Below are positions 1 to 8,286 of a DNA stretch of 64,000 nucleotides, piece after piece. A model generated the notes under the pieces. That model worked only from the letters and a program-made list of their open reading frames with translations. It had not been told where the DNA came from and ran no database searches. The stretch's first letter is position 1; each line of letters opens with the position of its first letter. The DNA is taken from positions 1 to 64,000 of the forward strand of contig NZ_JAFKJN010000017.1 in NCBI RefSeq assembly GCF_017305915.1, written 5' to 3'. The translations under genes and the position numbers were made by a program. Source of the DNA: Reyranella sp. Lineage in GTDB: Bacteria > Pseudomonadota > Alphaproteobacteria > Reyranellales > Reyranellaceae.

Positions 1-59
1 CGGCTCTCGGGGTCGATGTAGGAGAACAGACCGCCCTGATCCCGGAACTCACCGCGCAT
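1..59 (-). mobile_element. IS transposase, N-terminal fragment cut by the window edge
   Basis: Read on the minus strand from an ATG at 59, the first 19 codons give MRGEFRDQGGLFSYIDPES and run off the left edge. This opening (MRG...FSY.D.E) resembles the start of IS5/IS1182-type DDE transposases common in rhizobia. The 75 bases between it and the repeat at 135 would hold the IS promoter and terminal repeat. Only 19 residues are visible, so the family assignment is tentative. Confidence 0.55.
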
Positions 60-134
60 TGCCCATGCTCCACAGCAAAAACCACGCTATGGAATCATCA
101 ATCCTGAAAAACCGGAAGGTTCTTCAGCAAACTG

Positions 135-261
135 CTAGAGCGATTTCCGAGCAGATGGAACCGCTCGCGGTTCCATCTGCTCGGAAATGCGCGCACGGGG
201 GTCGTTATTGCAGCAGGCATATTCCGTTCGGCTGATTCCAGCCGAACGGAATATGCTCTAG
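135..261. repeat. 127-bp double-hairpin repeat, copy 1
   Basis: Bounded by the inverted heptamers CTAGAGC and GCTCTAG. It contains two long hairpins: a 20-bp perfect stem starting TTTCCGAGCAG with a 4-base loop, and a 17-bp perfect stem starting GCATATTCCG with a 6-base loop. A copy of equal length with three base differences lies at 48180-48306. This copy ends one base before the stop codon of the dioxygenase gene, so it may act as its transcript end. It is probably a small palindromic mobile repeat. Confidence 0.9.
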
Positions 262-262
262 C

Positions 263-1270
263 TCAAGTCCAATAGCCGAAGCACAAGCCGGTTCCCGTTC
301 CGGCGAGCGTGCGATAGCCAGGCGCGTAGTGCACCCACTTCAGGTCGAGATGCTCGAGTGCGCCGGCGGCGCAGATCCAGTTGCGGATCTCGGAGTTTCC
401 TGAATTGAGCCGCTCACGCGGCAGGGATTGGAGCGCATCGGCGTCCTTTTCGCGGAGTGCGCGAATCACCTCGCCATCGAGCGCCTCGTCGATGGTGAAG
501 TGGCTGAGCCCGCCTGATGCGACGATGCCGATACGAAGGTCTTCTGGATAGCCCTCCATCGCCTCGCGAATCACCTGGCCGAGCTTGTAGCAGCGCCGCG
601 GCGACGGCTGGTTCGGCGGGTAATAGGTATTGAGGAAGACCGGCAGGACCGGGATCGCCGCGCGTTTCATGATGCGCTGGTGGACGAAGCCGAACGCATG
701 CCCCTCGCCTTCGCCCTCGGGCAGCGCATTGGCCGTGGCGACGTCGAACTCCCGGTCGATCAACGCGCCGATGAGATGGTTCGCCAGCTTGGCATGGACC
801 GGATAGTGCCGCGTCTCCTGCTCTTCGTAGTATCGGGCCGACGCGCGTCGCGCCCAGTCCGGCCGCCAGGCCACGTCGGGATCCATCGCCCGGATCGTGC
901 GGTTCGGCACGTTGGCGATCGTCTCGCCGCGATAGACGAGGACGCTCGGCATGTGGTCGTCGTGATAGAGTTCCTTCTGATCGTCGCCGACGACGATGAC
1001 CACGTCGAGCTTCGCGGCGACCAGCACGTCATGCAGCCGGTCCAGCGCTGCCATCGCCTCGGCGTGCCGCCGGGCATGCGTCTCCGGCGCGATGTCGACG
1101 CGCGGCGACAATGGCGCGGCCGCCAGAAGCTCGTCGAACGTCGCCGGGCGTCCATCCTTGTGAAGATGCTGGCGGCGTCGGTCGAGCTCCTCGAAGCGCG
1201 GCCAGTCCTCGGGCCCGAGATTGAGCATCGGCGTGTGCGACGTTCCGATGCCGAGGACGATCCGCGCCAT
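263..1270 (-). CDS. LigB-family class III extradiol ring-cleavage dioxygenase
   Basis: The 335-residue protein opens with the LigB-fold start GIGTSHTPML (His12 is a likely Fe(II) ligand), followed by a VVGDDQKELYHDDHMP segment typical of the catalytic subunit of protocatechuate 4,5-dioxygenase and DODA-type enzymes. A second conserved histidine lies in the C-terminal GGLSHF segment. Enzymes of this family open catechol-type rings next to the hydroxyls, using Fe(II) and O2 in the cytoplasm. The gene lies 4 bases after the Rieske oxygenase gene and is last in the minus-strand run, so the two probably attack one aromatic substrate in sequence. The substrate cannot be told from sequence. No small LigA-like subunit was seen. 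Confidence 0.85.
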   Translation of the reverse strand: MARIVLGIGTSHTPMLNLGPEDWPRFEELDRRRQHLHKDGRPATFDELLAAAPLSPRVDIAPETHARRHAEAMAALDRLHDVLVAAKLDVVIVVGDDQKELYHDDHMPSVLVYRGETIANVPNRTIRAMDPDVAWRPDWARRASARYYEEQETRHYPVHAKLANHLIGALIDREFDVATANALPEGEGEGHAFGFVHQRIMKRAAIPVLPVFLNTYYPPNQPSPRRCYKLGQVIREAMEGYPEDLRIGIVASGGLSHFTIDEALDGEVIRALREKDADALQSLPRERLNSGNSEIRNWICAAGALEHLDLKWVHYAPGYRTLAGTGTGLCFGYWT

Positions 1271-1274
1271 CGCC

Positions 1275-2453
1275 CTAGTCCTCGAGATACTGGCCGGCGT
1301 CGAGCTTCACGTAGGCGTCCTGCTCGGTGAATGCCACGCCGACCGGGTCCTTGCCCGCCGCCAGCGCCTCGAGCTGGCGCTGGAACATCTGGCGCAGCAT
1401 GGCGACGCCCTGGTCGGAGGACATCAGGTGCTCTTCCGAATGGAAGGTGATCGCCCCCTGCCCGACTTGCGCCTCAGTGTCGCCCGGGAACTTCTGGTGC
1501 TCCTCAGGCGTAAGCTCGGCCCAGGTCTTGCCGTTGTAACGCGACTTGAACTTGGCGAGCTCGCCCTTCTCCTTGACGCGGCCGGCGACGTAGATGCGGT
1601 AGTGCGTGTCGTCGATCGGCACCGTCCAGCCGATCGATTCGACCGTGCCGTACTGCCTGACCTGCGGGTTCGGCACGACGCGCAGGGTCGGCAGCACCGC
1701 CTCGGTGATGCGGCGGAATTTCTTGCCCTCCGGGCCCGGCCGCAGCGACGTCGCCTTCACGCCCATCGGACCGTACTCGAACTTCACCTTCGGGAAGGCC
1801 GCCATCTGCTCGACGAACTGCGGGCCGCTGAAGCTGCCGTGCAGGATCGGCACATGGTACGGGTCGACCACGTTCTCGAAATGCTGCAGCCAGTTGCAGG
1901 GCGCGATCTGGATGCCGCCCGAGCCGATGCTCGAATCGTCGGCTTCGACGAACTCGCCCGGCCCCATCGCCTCGAGGCACTCGTAGCGCGGCAGGACGGG
2001 CTTCTTCTCCGGTGGGCCGAGATAGGCGAAGACCAAGCCGTAGCGATCCTCTGTCGGATACCACGGCTGGCGCACCCGCTCGCATTGCGGCCCGGTAGGA
2101 TTGGGCTCGGCCGGCATCTCCAGGCACTGGCCTTCGACGTCGAACAGCCAGCCATGATAGCAGCAGCGGATGCCGCGCTCCTCGACCTTGCCGTAGTACA
2201 GCGTCGTGCCGCGATGGCAGCAGCGCGGATAGACCAGGCCCGGCCGGCCCTGCCCGTCGCGGAACAGGATCAGCTCCTCGCCCAGGACCTTCACCGCCCG
2301 CGGCGTGGCGCCGGCGTCGCCGCTCAGGCCGACCGGATGCCAATAGCGCCGCAGCAGCTCGCCCATCGGCGTGCCGCGCCCGACCTCGGTCAGTCGCGCA
2401 TTGTAGGTCGGCGGCTTCAGCGAGTACGCCGAGCGGATATCGGTTGCGCTCAT
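1275..2453 (-). CDS. Rieske non-haem iron aromatic ring oxygenase, alpha subunit
   Basis: 392 residues from the ATG at 2453, which overlaps the upstream stop as TGATG; a GTG one codon earlier is also possible. An N-terminal Rieske [2Fe-2S] site is visible as C78-x-H80 and C97-x2-H100. The catalytic mononuclear iron motif D-P-Y-H200-x4-H205 follows at about residue 197. The arrangement is that of phthalate 4,5-dioxygenase and vanillate-demethylase type oxygenases, which need a separate reductase; none is encoded nearby. Translational coupling to the Bug-type binding protein and the adjacent LigB gene point to uptake and breakdown of an aromatic acid or aryl ether. The substrate is unknown. Confidence 0.9.
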   Translation of the reverse strand: MSATDIRSAYSLKPPTYNARLTEVGRGTPMGELLRRYWHPVGLSGDAGATPRAVKVLGEELILFRDGQGRPGLVYPRCCHRGTTLYYGKVEERGIRCCYHGWLFDVEGQCLEMPAEPNPTGPQCERVRQPWYPTEDRYGLVFAYLGPPEKKPVLPRYECLEAMGPGEFVEADDSSIGSGGIQIAPCNWLQHFENVVDPYHVPILHGSFSGPQFVEQMAAFPKVKFEYGPMGVKATSLRPGPEGKKFRRITEAVLPTLRVVPNPQVRQYGTVESIGWTVPIDDTHYRIYVAGRVKEKGELAKFKSRYNGKTWAELTPEEHQKFPGDTEAQVGQGAITFHSEEHLMSSDQGVAMLRQMFQRQLEALAAGKDPVGVAFTEQDAYVKLDAGQYLED

Positions 2454-3415
2454 CACTCCACCTTGGCGCCGGATTGCTGGATAAGGTCGGCCCAGATCGG
2501 TGTCTCGCGCGCCAGCACCTTGGCGAGCTCGTCGGGCGTCGAGCCGACCGGCGTCTGGCCCTGGGCGATCAGCTTCTCGGCCACGGCCGGCTCGCCGACC
2601 GCGGCATGGATCTCCTTCTGCAGGCGAGCGACGATCTCCGCCGGCGTGCCGGCCGGCGCGTAGGCTCCGACGAACAGGCTGAGATCGAAGCCCGGCACGA
2701 GCTGCTCGGCGAAGGTCGACAGCTCCGGCATCGAAGCCGAGCGCTTGCTGCCGGCGGCGGCGATCGCCTTGATCTTGCCGGCGGCGATCTGCGGCTTGGC
2801 GCTGACCGGGCTTGCCCAGGTGAGGTCCAGCCCGCCGTTGGCGACGTCCTGAAGCGCCGGCACATCGCCGCGATAGGGCACGTGGCTGTAGAAGCCGCCC
2901 AGCGTCTTCTCCAGCATCAGGCCGTAGAGATGGCCGCTCGAACCGATGCCCCAGCTGCCGTAGGTGGCGAGCCGGCCGAGACCTTTCGCCCAGGCCGCCA
3001 TGCCCTTGAGGTCGTCGAACGGCGCGCCGGCCTTGGCCGCGAGGATGATGGTGCCGAGCGAGACCAGCGACACCGGGATCAGGTCCTTGGCCGGATCGAA
3101 CGGCAGCTTGGCGTAGAGCGACGGGTTGTTGGTGTGCGTCGAGTTGGTGGTGATCAGGAAGGTGTAACCGTCGGAGGCCGCCTTGGCGACGACGTCGGCC
3201 CCGACGATGGTGTTGGCGCCGGGCTTGGGATCGACGATCACCTGCTGCCCCAGCCGCGGCGTCAGCGCATCGGCGATCACCCGCACCATGGCGTCGATCG
3301 CGCCGCCGGGATTGAACGGCACGACGATGCGTATCGGCTTGGTCGGCCAGGTCGTCTCGGCCCGCACGGCGAAGGGGGCGAGCAGGCTGGCGGCGAGGAT
3401 CGTGCGGCGGCGCAT
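2453..3415 (-). CDS. Bug/TctC-family periplasmic substrate-binding protein
   Basis: The 320-residue protein starts at MRRRTILAASLLAPFAVRAE, a clear secretion signal; an in-frame extension to 3508 lacks support. The family core starts with PTKPIRIVVPFNPGGAIDAM and continues with a PGANTIVGADVV stretch. Bug proteins bind carboxylates (tricarboxylates, aromatic acids, nicotinate) in the periplasm and often serve as orphan receptors. No TctA/TctB membrane partner is in the window. It lies between the peptide-type ABC transporter genes and the Rieske oxygenase, overlapping the latter by one base, so it may deliver the same aromatic substrate. Confidence 0.88.
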   Translation of the reverse strand: MRRRTILAASLLAPFAVRAETTWPTKPIRIVVPFNPGGAIDAMVRVIADALTPRLGQQVIVDPKPGANTIVGADVVAKAASDGYTFLITTNSTHTNNPSLYAKLPFDPAKDLIPVSLVSLGTIILAAKAGAPFDDLKGMAAWAKGLGRLATYGSWGIGSSGHLYGLMLEKTLGGFYSHVPYRGDVPALQDVANGGLDLTWASPVSAKPQIAAGKIKAIAAAGSKRSASMPELSTFAEQLVPGFDLSLFVGAYAPAGTPAEIVARLQKEIHAAVGEPAVAEKLIAQGQTPVGSTPDELAKVLARETPIWADLIQQSGAKVE

Positions 3416-3744
3416 GGACGGGACTTTACTCAGGCCCGCATTCCAGGTCGATCCGCACTGCCGCCGACTGCCAACTCGCGTGGCAGCGGTTGGTTGTAGG
3501 CGGGCCAACGCTTTGCGCCATTCCTGCCATCCCGCCCGCAGCCCCTCTCCCCCTTCGGTGGAAATTCACCGATCCCGTCCCGTCAGCAGCCATCGTCATG
3601 GCCGCACACTGCACCAGTGCGGGCCAAACACCTATTATGGGCAATGGCCCGAGCGATTCCTCAGGAAACGCGCCCTCAAAGCGGCGGTCCATTGCCCATA
3701 ATGCAATTCTCCCACGAGCCCCAATCCACAGGGTTTGCCTCGCC
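3416..3744. other. Intergenic region with a palindromic repeat, no gene seen
   Basis: This 330-bp gap between the ABC ATPase gene and the Bug gene holds no convincing coding sequence. It carries a repeat copy at 3634-3702, with a related 5' flank from about 3590 that also precedes the copy at 15543. A promoter for the Bug-Rieske-LigB genes could lie here, but I could not pick a convincing one. Confidence 0.6.
3634..3702. repeat. ATTATGGGCAATGG inverted repeat, copy 1
   Basis: A perfect 14-bp inverted pair (ATTATGGGCAATGG at 3634-3647 and its complement at 3689-3702) encloses 41 unrelated bases. The same arms and part of the left flank recur at 15543-15607, so it is a dispersed extragenic palindrome. 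Confidence 0.85.
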
Positions 3745-4740
<996 letters not shown>

Positions 4741-4762
4741 GGCTGGGGACTCATGGTCTTCC

Positions 4763-4820
4763 GGACCGCGGAGCTCCAGCTCCGCTCATGATCATGAGCG
4801 CGCCTGGAGGCCCGCGGTCC
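4763..4820. repeat. Imperfect palindrome between the two ABC ATPase genes
   Basis: The ends GGACCGCGG and CCGCGGTCC, inner arms CTCCAG/CTGGAG and a central GCTCATGATCATGAGC palindrome form one long hairpin inside the operon. It may be an mRNA processing or stability element, or a REP-like repeat. Confidence 0.7.
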
Positions 4821-4840
4821 ACATGAGCATGAGGGCTCGC

Positions 4841-5875
4841 TCATGCCGGCTCCGCAACGTCATGGTGCAGGAAGCAGCTCGCGAGCTGGTTGGCCGCGAC
4901 CGGCTGCAGGCTGGGCACGGCGGCCGAGCAGCGGGCCATGGCGTCGGGGCAGCGCGGATGGAACGGGCATCCGGGCGGGCGATTGAACGGATGCGGCAGG
5001 GCGCCGGCGATCACCGGCAGCGCCACGCGGGTCTCGCCGTAGAGGCTCGGGATCGAGCGCAGCAGCGCCTTGGTGTAGGGGTGCTTGGGCGCATGGAAGA
5101 TTTCGTCGACCGGCCCCTCCTCCATGACCCGGCCGAGATACATCACCACGACATAGCTCGCCATCTGGGCGATCACGCCGAGATCGTGGGTGATGAAGAT
5201 GATCGCCGTGTCGTAGCGCGCCTGCAGGTCGCGCAGCAGCGCCAGCACCTGCGCCTGGGTGGTGACGTCGATCGCCGTGGTCGGCTCGTCGGCGATCAGC
5301 AGGCGCGGCTTGCAGGAGAGCGCCATGGCGATCATGGCGCGCTGGCGCAGGCCGCCCGAGAGCTGCCAGGAGTAGGCATCGATCCGCTGCTCGGGCATCG
5401 AGATGCCGACGTCGCGGAACAGGCCGACCGTGATGTCGCGGGCCTCGGCGCGACGGAGCTTGCGGCCGCCCTCCTTCCAGCGATGACCGTGCAGCAGGAT
5501 CGCCTCGGCGATCTGATCGCCCACGGTATGGACCGGGCTGAAGGCGGCCATCGGCTCCTGCGGGATCAGCGCGATCTCGGCGCCGCGAATGTCGCGCATC
5601 TCGGCGCCGCGCGGCGGCAGTCGTGCGAGATCGACGGTGTCCGCGCCGTTGCGACGGCGGAAGCAGATCGTGCCGTCGGTGATCCGGCCGGGCTTTTCCA
5701 CCAGTTGCAGGATGGCCCGCATGGTGACGCTCTTGCCGCAGCCGCTTTCGCCGACCACGCCCAGCACCTGTCCCGGCATGATGTCGAAGCTGGTGCCGTC
5801 GACGGCGCGCACCAGGCCCTCGTCCATCTGGAAGGACACCCTGAGGTCGCGGACGGAGAGCAGCGGTTCGGTCAT
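4841..5875 (-). CDS. Oligopeptide/dipeptide-type ABC transporter ATP-binding protein (OppD/DppD-like)
   Basis: 344 residues from the ATG at 5875 ([11 protein letters not shown]). An ATG at 5905 would overlap the permease gene by 26 bases and add ten unconserved residues. Walker A is GESGCGKSV, the signature is [15 protein letters not shown] and Walker B is [12 protein letters not shown]. The Opp-type C-terminal region [17 protein letters not shown] is present. It forms the ATPase heterodimer with the downstream OppF-like protein. The start lies 5 bases from the permease stop, so the two are co-transcribed. Confidence 0.95.
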   Translation of the reverse strand: MTEPLLSVRDLRVSFQMDEGLVRAVDGTSFDIMPGQVLGVVGESGCGKSVTMRAILQLVEKPGRITDGTICFRRRNGADTVDLARLPPRGAEMRDIRGAEIALIPQEPMAAFSPVHTVGDQIAEAILLHGHRWKEGGRKLRRAEARDITVGLFRDVGISMPEQRIDAYSWQLSGGLRQRAMIAMALSCKPRLLIADEPTTAIDVTTQAQVLALLRDLQARYDTAIIFITHDLGVIAQMASYVVVMYLGRVMEEGPVDEIFHAPKHPYTKALLRSIPSLYGETRVALPVIAGALPHPFNRPPGCPFHPRCPDAMARCSAAVPSLQPVAANQLASCFLHHDVAEPA

Positions 5876-5879
5876 CGGT

Positions 5880-6992
5880 TCAGTGGCTGTACGGGTCGGC
5901 GGCATCGCGCAGGCCGTCGCCGACGAGGTTGAAGGCCAGCACCGACACGATCACCACCAGGCCGGGGATCAGCAGCCACGGCGCCAGCGCGAGCGTCTGG
6001 ATGTTCTGCGCCTCCTGCAGCAGCACGCCCCAACTGATCGCCGGGGGCCGGATGCCGAGACCGAGGAAGCTGAGCGACGTCTCGTTGATGATCATCACCG
6101 GGATGGCGAGCGAGCTGGTCGCGATGATGTGGCTGACGAAGGTCGGCACCATGTGGCGCAGGATGATGCGCATGCGCGAGCAGCCGGCCAGCCGCGCGGC
6201 CAGTACGAAATCCTCCTCGCGCAGCGCCAGGAAGCGGCCCCTCACCTCGCGGCCGAGCGTCGTCCAGCCGACCAGCGACAAGATCACGGTGATGGCGAAG
6301 AAGACTTGAATAGGCGTCCAGTCGCGCGGCAGCGCCGCCGACAAAGCGAGCCAGATCGGGATGGTCGGCACCGACTGCAGCAGCTCGATGATGCGCTGGA
6401 TCACCTGGTCGGTCTTGCCGCCGACATAGCCCGAGATGCCGCCCAGCACGACACCCAGGATCACGCTCAGCGCCACCGCGACCAGGCCGACCGTCATCGA
6501 GGTCTGGGTGCCGTGCATGATTCGCGACCACTGGTCCCGGCCGAGCCGGTCGGAGCCCAGCAGGAAGATGCGCTGCGTCGGATCGGCCGGCACGACCAGA
6601 TGCAGCTTGGTGCGGACCAGCCCGAACAGCTTCCATTCCGGGCCGGCACCGAAGAAGCGGATCGGCACCCTCTTCTTGGGATCGGTCGTCCATTCCATGC
6701 GCAAGGTCGTCGGGTTGCGCTTGCCGACGATCGCCGGCACCCAGGGCGACAGCGCGCCGTCGGCGAGCAGATGGATCGACTGCACCGGGATGAAGGCCTG
6801 GCGCGCGTCGGTGCGCTCGGGATCCTGGGTCGAGAAGAAGCTCGGAAAGAGCACGACGAGGTAGAGCAGGATCAGCAGCCCGGCGCTCGCCATGGCGAGG
6901 TGATGGCGGCGGAAGCGCCACCACACCAGCCGCCAGTTGGAGGCGACGGCGACCCTGTCCTCGGCCTCCTGGCCGGCCGCAACGGCGGTCAT
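5880..6992 (-). CDS. ABC transporter permease (DppC/OppC-like)
   Basis: The 370-residue inner-membrane protein has an N-terminal helix at about residues 33-53, then a periplasmic loop of roughly 100 residues, longer than usual for the family. Next come the permease core and the EAA-type loop (VLAARLAGCSRMRIILRHMVP). The OppC-type end FNLVGDGLRDAADP is clear. The long loop containing IRFFGAGPEWKLFGLV is typical of OppC proteins from broad-specificity systems. It pairs with the DppB-like permease. Confidence 0.93.
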   Translation of the reverse strand: MTAVAAGQEAEDRVAVASNWRLVWWRFRRHHLAMASAGLLILLYLVVLFPSFFSTQDPERTDARQAFIPVQSIHLLADGALSPWVPAIVGKRNPTTLRMEWTTDPKKRVPIRFFGAGPEWKLFGLVRTKLHLVVPADPTQRIFLLGSDRLGRDQWSRIMHGTQTSMTVGLVAVALSVILGVVLGGISGYVGGKTDQVIQRIIELLQSVPTIPIWLALSAALPRDWTPIQVFFAITVILSLVGWTTLGREVRGRFLALREEDFVLAARLAGCSRMRIILRHMVPTFVSHIIATSSLAIPVMIINETSLSFLGLGIRPPAISWGVLLQEAQNIQTLALAPWLLIPGLVVIVSVLAFNLVGDGLRDAADPYSH

Positions 6993-7008
6993 GTCTTCGC
7001 CTCATATC

Positions 7009-7100
7009 CCTCTCCCCCGCTAGGGGGAGAGGTTAGGTGAGGGGGTAGCACGAGCTGTCGAAGCCTCCTCACCCGCCCTCTCCCCCTAGCGGGGGAGAGG
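7009..7100. repeat. Composite GC-rich palindrome between permease genes
   Basis: Two 24-bp near-palindromic arms (7009-7032 and 7077-7100), each of the form CCTCTCCCCC...GGGGGAGAGG, are exact inverted copies of one another around a 44-base centre. This is a REP/BIME-like element inside an operon. Confidence 0.85.
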
Positions 7101-7122
7101 AGAAAGAGAACGGCGGTCATGC

Positions 7123-8109
7123 TCATCGGTCCACCCGGATGCGCGGGTCGATCAGCGCCAGAGCCACGTCCGACAGCAGCGTGCCGACGATGGTCAGGAA
7201 CGAGTAGATCAGCAGGATGCCGCCCGCGAGGTACATGTCCTGGTTGACCAGCGCGCGCAGCAGCAGCGGGCCGATATTGGGCAGGTTCATCACCGTCGCT
7301 ACGATCAGGCTGCCGGAGAACAGGAGCGGCAGGTACCAGCCGATGGTGCTGACCAGCGGGTTGAAGGCGAGCCGCACCGGATAGCGCAGCACCAGGCGCC
7401 ATTCCTTCATGCCCTTGGCGCGGGCGGTCACGACGTAGGGCTTGTTGAGCTCGTCGAGCAGGTTGGCGCGCATGATGCGCGACAGGCGCGCCGTGCCGGC
7501 GATGCCCAGCACCAGCGCCGGCAGCCAGATATGGCCCAGCAGATCGACAAACTTGCCGACGCTCCACGGCGCCTGGGCGTACTCCTCCGAGAACAGCCCG
7601 GTGATGCTGATGTCGAAATAGGCGAACGCCACCCACATCAGGACCAGCGCCAGCATGAAGTTGGGCGTGGCGACGCCGACATAGTTGATGACGGTCAACA
7701 GGTGGTCGCCGATCGACCGTGGATGGGTCGCCGAATAGATGCCCGCCGGAATCGCCAGGGCCCAGGTCAGCACGAACGAGAACAAGGCGAGCGCCAGCGT
7801 GAGGCCCAGCACCTCGCCGATCAGCTCGGCGTTCGGCCGCTGGTATTCGAGCGACAGGCCGAAATCGCCGTGGACCAGGTGCTGCAGCCACAGCAGGTAC
7901 TGGACGAAGAACGGCTGATCGAGCCCGTACTGTGCCCGCATGGCGGCGATCTGCTCGGCCGACAGCGACGAGCCGGACGACGCCAGCGTCGCGACATAGG
8001 CCGTCAGGAAGTCGCCCGGCGGCGCCTGCATGATGGCGAAGATGACGAACGAATAGACCATCATCAGCAGCGGCAGGAGAGCCAGCCGCTGGAGGATGTA
8101 GCGGGTCAT
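7123..8109 (-). CDS. ABC transporter permease (DppB/OppB-like)
   Basis: The 328-residue membrane protein starts MTRYILQRLALLPLLMMVYSFVIFAIMQAPPGDF, the usual OppB opening helix and periplasmic motif. It has about six helices and the EAA loop TARAKGMKEWRLVLRYPVRLAFNPL. It lies downstream of its binding-protein gene and upstream of the DppC-like partner, with GC-rich hairpin repeats on both sides, so relative mRNA levels of the components may be set by processing. Confidence 0.94.
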   Translation of the reverse strand: MTRYILQRLALLPLLMMVYSFVIFAIMQAPPGDFLTAYVATLASSGSSLSAEQIAAMRAQYGLDQPFFVQYLLWLQHLVHGDFGLSLEYQRPNAELIGEVLGLTLALALFSFVLTWALAIPAGIYSATHPRSIGDHLLTVINYVGVATPNFMLALVLMWVAFAYFDISITGLFSEEYAQAPWSVGKFVDLLGHIWLPALVLGIAGTARLSRIMRANLLDELNKPYVVTARAKGMKEWRLVLRYPVRLAFNPLVSTIGWYLPLLFSGSLIVATVMNLPNIGPLLLRALVNQDMYLAGGILLIYSFLTIVGTLLSDVALALIDPRIRVDR

Positions 8110-8117
8110 GTCGTTCC

Positions 8118-8280
8118 TCCCTCCCCCGTCATACGGCGGAGGTGCCCCGTCCTACGGGGCGGAGGGGGAAGGCCGAACAGGGAGTGCTCGAAACTTTCAG
8201 ATCTGAAATACGCGGACATTTCGTCTGGTGCTTTCCCCCTCCGGCCCTGCGGGCCACCTCCCCCGTAAGACGGGGCAGGT
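8118..8280. repeat. Composite palindromic repeat between binding protein and permease genes
   Basis: CTCCCCCGTC...GACGGGG-type arms at both ends, inner TTCCCCCTCCG/CGGAGGGGGAA arms and a central CTTTCAGATCTGAAA palindrome. A related CCTCCCCCGTC element occurs at 59408-59503. No coding potential. Confidence 0.75.
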
Positions 8281-8286
8281 GAAGAG

